Source of the DNA: an uncultured Eubacteriales bacterium
Lineage (GTDB): Bacteria; Bacillota; Clostridia; Peptostreptococcales; Anaerovoracaceae
DNA length: 6,416 bases
Direction: 5' to 3'
Assembly (NCBI GenBank): GCA_959021945.1
Contig: CAUEYG010000095.1
Location: forward strand, 1 to 6,416
Of this stretch, positions 1-4,167 are shown in pieces. The position numbers were made by a program, and so were the translations under genes. The notes below the pieces were generated by a model. The model saw nothing but the letters and a program-made list of their open reading frames with translations, was not told where the DNA came from and ran no database searches. Position 1 is the first letter of the stretch. Each line of letters opens with the position of its first letter.

Positions 1-293
1 TCCATGAGAAGCGAAATCATTGCTTGAGCGTGTGAAGGGATAGCTCTTGAAGTAAAAAGCGTGCCGCAGGCAGGGCATTTTAGCTTAGGCTTTACATGAA
101 TAATTTCTACCTCTGCTCCTTCGCACAGGGTCCCTTTTGCAATTAGATCAAAATACATATGGACCGAATCACCCACATAACCGGAATAATCTCCGATTAC
201 CAGTTTTATTTTACTGACACGCTGGGCGTCCGCTTCTTTGCAGTGCTTTTCTGCGATTTTTACAATTTGTTCTGTTATTGGATATTCGTGCAT
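1..293 (-). CDS. hypA: HypA, hydrogenase/urease-type nickel insertion chaperone (partial, 3' end off the window)
   Basis: HypA delivers Ni(II), with the GTPase HypB, to apo-enzymes in the cytoplasm, classically [NiFe] hydrogenase. I translated 97 residues from the ATG at 293. The protein opens with MHEYPIT, where the MHE start carries the His2 nickel ligand typical of the family. Family-like blocks follow: KLVIGDYSGYVGDSVHMYFD (residues 30-49), GTLCEGAEVEI (54-64) and PKLKCPACG (69-77). C73 and C76 are the first half of the structural zinc site. The usual second CxxC has not appeared by residue 97, where the window ends; HypA proteins are normally about 110-120 residues and carry it about 13 residues after the first. 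The loop is therefore longer than usual or the gene is altered. The start is supported by an AGGAAAGGA-type ribosome site at about 302-310. The gene is divergent from the transporter at 551. Any hypB partner would lie off the left edge. Family call is firm; the target enzyme is unknown. Confidence 0.9.
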   Translation of the reverse strand, partial: MHEYPITEQIVKIAEKHCKEADAQRVSKIKLVIGDYSGYVGDSVHMYFDLIAKGTLCEGAEVEIIHVKPKLKCPACGTLFTSRAIPSHAQAMISLLM

Positions 294-330
294 TACACGC
301 GTCCTTTCCTCGTTGTCCTATTCTTTATCT

Positions 331-359
331 ATTATAGTAGGTTTTAAAGGGATATACAA
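331..359 (-). promoter_or_regulatory. Candidate sigma-A promoter for hypA
   Basis: On the minus strand there is a perfect TATAAT (336 down to 331), 17 bp after a weak TTGTAT -35 element (359 down to 354). Transcription would start near 324 and give a leader of about 30 nt that carries the hypA ribosome site. The -35 matches consensus at only three of six positions, and it lies inside a nested dyad (350-388), so regulation at this point is plausible. Confidence 0.5.
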
Positions 360-388
360 ATCTTATTTTTAAGATACAAAAAATATCC
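350..388. repeat. Nested inverted repeat in the hypA/transporter divergent region
   Basis: GGATAT (350-355) pairs with ATATCC (383-388). Inside it, ATCTTA (360-365) pairs with TAAGAT (370-375) around TTTT. The unpaired stretches between the arms are acaa (356-359) and acaaaaa (376-382). It is too AT-rich and lacks a proper T-run to be a convincing terminator. Its overlap with the likely hypA -35 suggests an operator, but this is inference. Confidence 0.4.
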
Positions 389-456
389 GCTGCAATAGAT
401 TCTTTGCATAATCCCGCAAAATATGTTTTTTCACAATTTTTTTGTTTTTTCTTTGT

Positions 457-468
457 TGTGTATACACA
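457..468. promoter_or_regulatory. 12-bp palindrome TGTGTATACACA, candidate operator upstream of the transporter promoter
   Basis: TGTGTATACACA is a perfect palindrome ending nine bases before the -35 hexamer of the transporter promoter. The core GTATAC with flanking TG/CA resembles operators of several dimeric helix-turn-helix families (for example GntR-type TTGTATACAA sites), but no such regulator is encoded in the window. The position suits an activator, or a repressor acting at the edge of the promoter. The bound protein is unknown. Confidence 0.4.
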
Positions 469-476
469 GCACATTT

Positions 477-506
477 GTTGACTTTTCAACCTTTCTCTGA
501 TATAGT
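477..506 (+). promoter_or_regulatory. Sigma-A promoter of the transporter operon
   Basis: TTGACT (478-483), a 17-bp spacer and TATAGT (501-506) form a near-consensus promoter, preceded by a T-rich stretch (about 427-456). Transcription would start around 512-514, giving a leader of about 37 nt, too short for a riboswitch. The -35 is part of an inverted repeat, GTTGA-CTTT-TCAAC (477-490), which may be an operator placed to block RNA polymerase. Confidence 0.75.
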
Positions 507-550
507 TAGAGCACTTATTTTATATATGTTTATTGAGGAGGACTTATATT

Positions 551-2053
551 TTGAGAGATCAATGGAATTCAAAAGTAGGCTTTCTGCTTGCCGCTATTGG
601 CTCAGCTGTAGGCCTGGGCAATATTTGGAGATTCCCTTATATTGCTGCAACTAATGGAGGGGGCGCGTTCCTTCTGCCTTATTTTTTCGCAATCATTACT
701 GCGGGCATCCCGATTCTGATCTTAGAATACACCATGGGAAAAACTTATCGGGGCGGTGCTCCTGTCACTTGGGCGCGGATGAACAGGCGCTTTGAATGGC
801 TGGGATGGTTCCAGGTTATGATTGCCTTTGTCATTGCTGTTTACTATTTTGCCATCATTGTTTGGGTTGTAAGTTACATAGGATTTTCCTTTACTCAAGC
901 CTGGGGCGCAGATCCAACTTCTTTTTTTGCAGAATATCTAGGTTTGACAGACAGTGCTTTAAACTTGGGAGGTCTTCAAACACACCTGATCATTCCCTTT
1001 ATCATTATATGGGCAATAGCAGCGTTTATTATGTACAAAGGCATCAACAAAGGAATTGAGCTGGCCTGCCGAATCTGCCTGCCTATTCTGTTTGTCCTGA
1101 TCTTAATTTTAGTAATTAGAGGCGTTACGCTTCCCGGTGCTGTCGACGGGCTGGAATATTTGTTTAAACCGGATTGGAGCGCCTTGAAAAACCCAAGTGT
1201 CTGGGTAGCCGCTTATGGACAGATCTTCTTTAGTCTGTCAATTGCCTTTGCCATTATGTTGGCTTATTCCAGCTACCTGCCAAAGAAAACCGATGTGGTG
1301 AACAGCGCTTTCATTACTGCAACGGCAAATCACGGATTTGAGCTTTTTGCCGGGATCGGGGTGTTTAGCATCATGGGTTATATGGCCTTGCAGCAAGGTG
1401 TTCCTGTAAGTGAGGTAGCCGGTGCCGGTATTGGTCTGGCCTTTATGACATTCCCTACTGCCATCAGCGCACTGCCTGCTCTGAACGCTTTATTTGGAGT
1501 CTGCTTCTTTGGGGCGTTATTTACAGCAGGAATTACATCACTGATCTCTATCCTGCAGGCAGTTGTGTCTGGGTTCCACGACAAGTTTGAGATGAGCCAC
1601 AAAAAAGCAGTTACAGTTGTCATTGTTCCCGCTTTTGTCCTCAGTTTCCTGTTCATTACAGGGGCAGGCATGAATATTTTAGATATTGTAGACAGCTTTA
1701 TCAACAATATTGGTATTGCAAGCGCAGGCGTAATTGAAGTTATCCTTGTAACGCGATTCTTTAATACCGAAAAACTCCGTCAGGAAGCAAATTCCTTTTC
1801 TAACTTCAGCATTGGAAGGTGGTGGATTTTTTCCCTGAGAATCATTACTACTGTTGTTTTGGGAGTCATGCTATTCTTAAATACGCGAGACTACCTCTAC
1901 AATGGGTATGGCAGCTATTCCAGCTCTGATATTGCAGTCTTTGGCTGGGGAACGATTCTCTTTGTAATCATTTTTGCCGATCTGCTGACAACTATGAGAG
2001 GGAAAGAAGGCTATCGCGATCTGGACAAAATTTCCTATAAGGAGGTAAACTAG
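551..2053 (+). CDS. Sodium-dependent amino acid transporter, NSS/SNF (LeuT-like) family
   Basis: This is an inner-membrane secondary transporter that would couple uptake of an amino acid or related compound to Na+ entry. The 500-residue product shows about 12 membrane spans. The family signature GSAVGLGNIWRFP (residues 17-29) in the unwound first span forms the Na+ and substrate site, followed by NGGGAFLLPY (35-44). IFFSLSIAFAIMLAYSSYLP (225-244) corresponds to LeuT span 6 and the loop after it, and GIGLAFMTFPTA with FTAGITSLIS (293-304, 324-333) to span 8. The start is TTG at 551, eight to nine bases after a GAGGAGG site (535-541). An in-frame TTG at 533 lies on that site itself and is rejected. 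The stop is one base before a MetS-like small subunit gene, as in MetPS-type methionine/alanine importers. Substrate cannot be assigned. Nearby regulator and ureohydrolase genes hint at a nitrogen compound, but that is inference. Confidence 0.93.
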   Translation: MRDQWNSKVGFLLAAIGSAVGLGNIWRFPYIAATNGGGAFLLPYFFAIITAGIPILILEYTMGKTYRGGAPVTWARMNRRFEWLGWFQVMIAFVIAVYYFAIIVWVVSYIGFSFTQAWGADPTSFFAEYLGLTDSALNLGGLQTHLIIPFIIIWAIAAFIMYKGINKGIELACRICLPILFVLILILVIRGVTLPGAVDGLEYLFKPDWSALKNPSVWVAAYGQIFFSLSIAFAIMLAYSSYLPKKTDVVNSAFITATANHGFELFAGIGVFSIMGYMALQQGVPVSEVAGAGIGLAFMTFPTAISALPALNALFGVCFFGALFTAGITSLISILQAVVSGFHDKFEMSHKKAVTVVIVPAFVLSFLFITGAGMNILDIVDSFINNIGIASAGVIEVILVTRFFNTEKLRQEANSFSNFSIGRWWIFSLRIITTVVLGVMLFLNTRDYLYNGYGSYSSSDIAVFGWGTILFVIIFADLLTTMRGKEGYRDLDKISYKEVN

Positions 2054-2054
2054 T

Positions 2055-2192
2055 ATGAGTACAAGTGCAATTGTAATGATGCTCATTGGGTGTATCGGCC
2101 TTTGGGGAGGATGCGCTCTGGCTATCAGTATTGCCATAAGGTATAATAAAAAAAATAGCCAAAGAGATGGCTCAGAAAAGGACAAAGAATAG
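2055..2192 (+). CDS. MetS-like NSS transporter small subunit (single-span membrane protein, 45 aa)
   Basis: This is a 45-residue protein starting MSTSAIVMML. One hydrophobic span covers roughly residues 5-28 and includes IGCIGLWGGCALAISI. A basic stretch follows (IRYNKKNSQR), then a charged tail ending KDKE, so the C terminus should face the cytoplasm. The length, the MSTSAI start and the LWGG motif inside the span match the small subunits of NSS importers (the MetS type of Corynebacterium MetPS, needed for transport there). The ATG lies one base after the transporter stop. Its strong ribosome site AAGGAGGT (2039-2046) is inside the end of the transporter gene, so the two genes are co-transcribed and probably translationally linked. 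A terminator follows at 2196. Role by family and context; methionine or alanine as substrate is not shown. Confidence 0.87.
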   Translation: MSTSAIVMMLIGCIGLWGGCALAISIAIRYNKKNSQRDGSEKDKE

Positions 2193-2195
2193 TCA

Positions 2196-2225
2196 AAAAA
2201 TCCCGCGTTTTCTCGCGGGATTTTT
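2196..2225. terminator. Bidirectional Rho-independent terminator between the transporter operon and the LuxR-type gene
   Basis: TCCCGCG (2201-2207) pairs with CGCGGGA (2214-2220) around a 6-nt loop. The stem extends by five A:T pairs using the A-run 2196-2200 and T-run 2221-2225. Each strand therefore reads a GC-rich hairpin followed by T residues. It starts four bases after the small-subunit stop and lies 35 bases past the stop of the convergent regulator gene, so it should serve both. Confidence 0.9.
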
Positions 2226-2259
2226 GTTTGCGCAGCAGCATCCAATCTCCACAGATCAG

Positions 2260-3048
2260 TTACAAGAGAGAGATTGCCCGGTTTCGAACCATAAAATACA
2301 CCAACTGAGTGCGGGATTTTACACCAAGTTTTACAAAAATATTAGCAATATGGCTTTTGACTGTATTAATGGAAATTTGATTCATTTGAGAAATCTCCGC
2401 ATTGCTGCATCCCCTTAAAATCAAGACGATCATTTCTTGTTCCTTTTTTGTAATGCCATATTGATACTTGAGCATTCTCTCTGCTTGTTCTCTCTCCTTT
2501 TCTGCTTTTCCCTGCTTTGACTCCAGCACATTTTGAAGGTGGGGCAGCAGCATTTGCAGAACATAAAGGTCTCTTTTACTAAAATCACCTTTTTTCTCAC
2601 TCTTGTAAAGGGTAACGGCTCCCATCAATTTTCCCGCGCTGACCACACTCATTCCGGCTACGCTGCCCAAGTCATATTGCGCTAGGTATTCTTTGTAAAA
2701 GCTGGATTCTCTACGCACTTTATCATTTATTAAATCAGATTCCCTATATACCATAGATTGGTATTGGACAAAAATCCAGTTTACATAATCCAGCTTACTA
2801 TACTTGGTTTCATAAAGAGAGATGAAACTCTGTTCCCGCTGGCTGTCAAAAATACTTACTACAACTGGATCTCCCAGCCAACTGTTTTGTATAGGCTCTC
2901 CCTGAGGCAGGTTAAAATCTGCCAGGTCAAATTCAATAAGGGCCATCAAACGCGTCAGAAACCCCCGCCTCACAGCTTCTGAGTTACTAGTGCCATACAA
3001 GAATGCAACTAATTCATTTAGCAGCTCCCAGTCCTCATTTTTTAACAT
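2260..3048 (-). CDS. LuxR-type transcriptional regulator with GAF-like N-terminal part
   Basis: This is a cytoplasmic DNA-binding regulator of 262 residues. The C terminus (about 198-257) is a LuxR/GerE helix-turn-helix: a KKEQEMIVLILRGCSNAEIS block, then the recognition helix region SINTVKSHIANIFVKLGV (226-243). The first 175 residues look like a GAF-type sensor fold, with a terminal strand GKLMGAVTLYKS (139-150), but this is a judgement by pattern only. A charged helical linker, probably coiled coil (about 174-195, ESKQGKAEKEREQAERM), joins the two. There is no receiver domain, so control is probably by a ligand or redox signal rather than phosphorylation. The start ATG at 3048 follows GGGGAAG (about 3051-3057). 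It is divergent from the ureohydrolase and convergent with the transporter operon, so these are its likely targets. The ligand is unknown. Confidence 0.88.
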   Translation of the reverse strand: MLKNEDWELLNELVAFLYGTSNSEAVRRGFLTRLMALIEFDLADFNLPQGEPIQNSWLGDPVVVSIFDSQREQSFISLYETKYSKLDYVNWIFVQYQSMVYRESDLINDKVRRESSFYKEYLAQYDLGSVAGMSVVSAGKLMGAVTLYKSEKKGDFSKRDLYVLQMLLPHLQNVLESKQGKAEKEREQAERMLKYQYGITKKEQEMIVLILRGCSNAEISQMNQISINTVKSHIANIFVKLGVKSRTQLVYFMVRNRAISLL

Positions 3049-3080
3049 ACTTCCCCTTTTCTAGTACTTTCATACGATAG

Positions 3081-3145
3081 ATTGTCAACAAAACCATACT
3101 TTAAGGTGTTTTTTCTATCTTAATATATCCCTATAATATTGTCAA
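3081..3145. repeat. Repeated ATTGTCAA in the regulator/ureohydrolase divergent region
   Basis: ATTGTCAA occurs at 3081-3088 and again at 3138-3145, 57 bp apart start to start. The first copy continues to TTGTCAACAA (3082-3091), an imperfect inverted repeat, and on the minus strand supplies a perfect TTGACA. The second copy sits at the presumed transcription start of the ureohydrolase. Both could be regulator half-sites; chance occurrence of an 8-mer in AT-rich DNA is also possible. Confidence 0.3.
3132..3137 (+). promoter_or_regulatory. -10 element of the ureohydrolase promoter; -35 poor
   Basis: A perfect TATAAT lies 42 bases before the ATG. At 16-18 bp upstream there are only T-rich hexamers (for example TTTTTT at 3109-3114), with no TTGACA-like sequence. 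A good -10 with a weak -35 fits a promoter that needs an activator, and the divergent LuxR-type regulator is the obvious candidate. The leader of about 35 nt is too short to hold a guanidine or other riboswitch. Confidence 0.5.
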
Positions 3146-3178
3146 AGGTTTCTAAAGAAAGAAAGCAGGAGGTAGATT

Positions 3179-4069
3179 ATGAGTATTTCTTATTGGAGAG
3201 AGATTGGAACAGATCATTTGAATGGGGCTGACATGTGTGTACTGGGAATCCCCTTTGACGGGGCTGCCAGCGTAGGAAAAGGTGCAGCTCACGCACCTGA
3301 CGCCATAAGAGAATGTACAAAGGTTTTGCCGCCCGTAAACAGTACAGGGGACCGTTTCCCGGGCCTGCGGGTCTTTGATAAAGGAGATGTGGAGTTTTCT
3401 CTGGACTGGAAACGTTTTTTTCAGCAGGTAGAAGAGGATGCTTTAGAATTATTGAAATCCGGCAAGTTCTGCATGTTTTTAGGTGGTGACCACTCTGTTA
3501 CCATTCCGTTAGTCAATGCTTTTGCAGAGTATGAGAAGGGGAAGAAAATCGGCGTTATTCATTTTGATTCTCACCCTGATCTATGCGATGAGTATGAAGG
3601 CAGCCCCTGGTCTCACGCTTGTCCCTTAAAGCGTGTTTTAGATGATCATATTTCTGCTCGGGATCTGGCCCAGGTGGGGATACGCTCCTATGAAAGTGAG
3701 GAGATTGACCTTTACAAAAAACATCCTGAGCTGCTGGTAATCAAAGCTCATGATATTTTTATCAATGGCTTCCAGACTGCTATTGACAAGTTAGTTAGCC
3801 ATTTCCATGATTACGATGCCATTTATCTTACGCTGGACATTGATGTGCTGGACCCGGCATTTGCCCCGGGAACAGGGACGCCGGAAGCAGGAGGATTATC
3901 TTCAAGGGAGCTTTTGGAAATCCTTAATCAACTCTTTGATAAACTGCCTATCGCTGCCATGGATCTGGTGGAAATTTCTCCGCCTTTAGATACAACAAAC
4001 CAGATCACTTCCTGGGCAGGCGCAAAAATTATTTATGAAGTTCTGGCCAAATTAAATGCAAAGAAATAG
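3179..4069 (+). CDS. Arginase/agmatinase-superfamily ureohydrolase
   Basis: This is a cytoplasmic binuclear-metal hydrolase. Family members split guanidino compounds (arginine, agmatine, guanidinobutyrate, guanidine) into urea and an amine; a few act on formimino substrates. The 296-residue length is usual. All metal ligands are present: H105 in GGDHS, D130, H132 and D134 in FDSHPD, and D220 and D222 in LDIDVLDP. The catalytic His (H146 in WSHACP) and Glu (E265 in DLVEISPP) are also there. The loop HPDLCDEYEGSPWSHACP resembles plant arginase and agmatinase-like members (HPDIYDCFEGNKYSHAS type) more than classical animal or Bacillus arginases, and PAFAPGTGTPEAGG is agmatinase-like. No residue I can see fixes the substrate, and the metal could be Mn or Ni. 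The ATG follows AGGAGGT (3167-3173) by five bases. The gene is a single-gene unit, divergent from the LuxR-type regulator and ending in a terminator. Confidence 0.9.
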   Translation: MSISYWREIGTDHLNGADMCVLGIPFDGAASVGKGAAHAPDAIRECTKVLPPVNSTGDRFPGLRVFDKGDVEFSLDWKRFFQQVEEDALELLKSGKFCMFLGGDHSVTIPLVNAFAEYEKGKKIGVIHFDSHPDLCDEYEGSPWSHACPLKRVLDDHISARDLAQVGIRSYESEEIDLYKKHPELLVIKAHDIFINGFQTAIDKLVSHFHDYDAIYLTLDIDVLDPAFAPGTGTPEAGGLSSRELLEILNQLFDKLPIAAMDLVEISPPLDTTNQITSWAGAKIIYEVLAKLNAKK

Positions 4070-4082
4070 AGGAATCCGGCAA

Positions 4083-4117
4083 AGCAAAAAACCGTACAAC
4101 ATGTACGGTTTTTTGCT
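4083..4117. terminator. Bidirectional Rho-independent terminator between ureohydrolase and pyruvate oxidoreductase
   Basis: AGCAAAAAACCGTAC (4083-4097) and GTACGGTTTTTTGCT (4103-4117) form a perfect 15-bp stem with the 5-nt loop AACAT. The core is ACCGTAC/GTACGGT, with A6 on one side and T6 on the other, so both convergent genes are served. It starts 14 bases after the ureohydrolase stop and lies 51 bases past the stop of the minus-strand gene. Confidence 0.92.
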
Positions 4118-4128
4118 GGTATTATTGT

Positions 4129-4157
4129 TGTAGAAAGGATCAAACCCTTTCCCTACA
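4129..4157. repeat. Imperfect hairpin just after the pyruvate oxidoreductase stop
   Basis: TGTAG (4129-4133) pairs with CTACA (4153-4157), and AAAGG (4134-4138) with CCTTT (4146-4150), with a two-base CC bulge and a 7-nt loop. On the minus strand it lies between the stop codon and the main terminator and has no T-run directly after it. It may stabilise the 3' end of the mRNA; it is not a terminator by itself. Confidence 0.4.
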
Positions 4158-4167
4158 TTCATTTAAA

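Noticed and set aside
159..347. 62-codon plus-strand open frame
   Set aside because: It is antisense to hypA and its promoter, with no ribosome site. The minus strand gives an unmistakable HypA N terminus.
507..550. Methionine-related riboswitch or T-box ahead of the MetS-type transporter
   Set aside because: From the likely transcription start there are only about 37 nt to the start codon, with no room for a SAM riboswitch or T-box and no antiterminator stem.
1877..2245. 122-codon minus-strand open frame
   Set aside because: It is antisense to the transporter end, covers the small subunit gene and runs through the terminator. Its hydrophobic look is a mirror of membrane-protein codons.
3060..3088. 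Minus-strand TTGACA (3088-3083) as the regulator's promoter
   Set aside because: The -35 is perfect, but the best -10 at 16 bp is only TACTAG. A start from it would fall at about 3054, cutting into the ribosome site, so I do not list it as a promoter.
3138..3178. Guanidine riboswitch ahead of the ureohydrolase
   Set aside because: The leader is about 35 nt, purine-rich and unstructured, with no ACGR-loop hairpins or longer fold.
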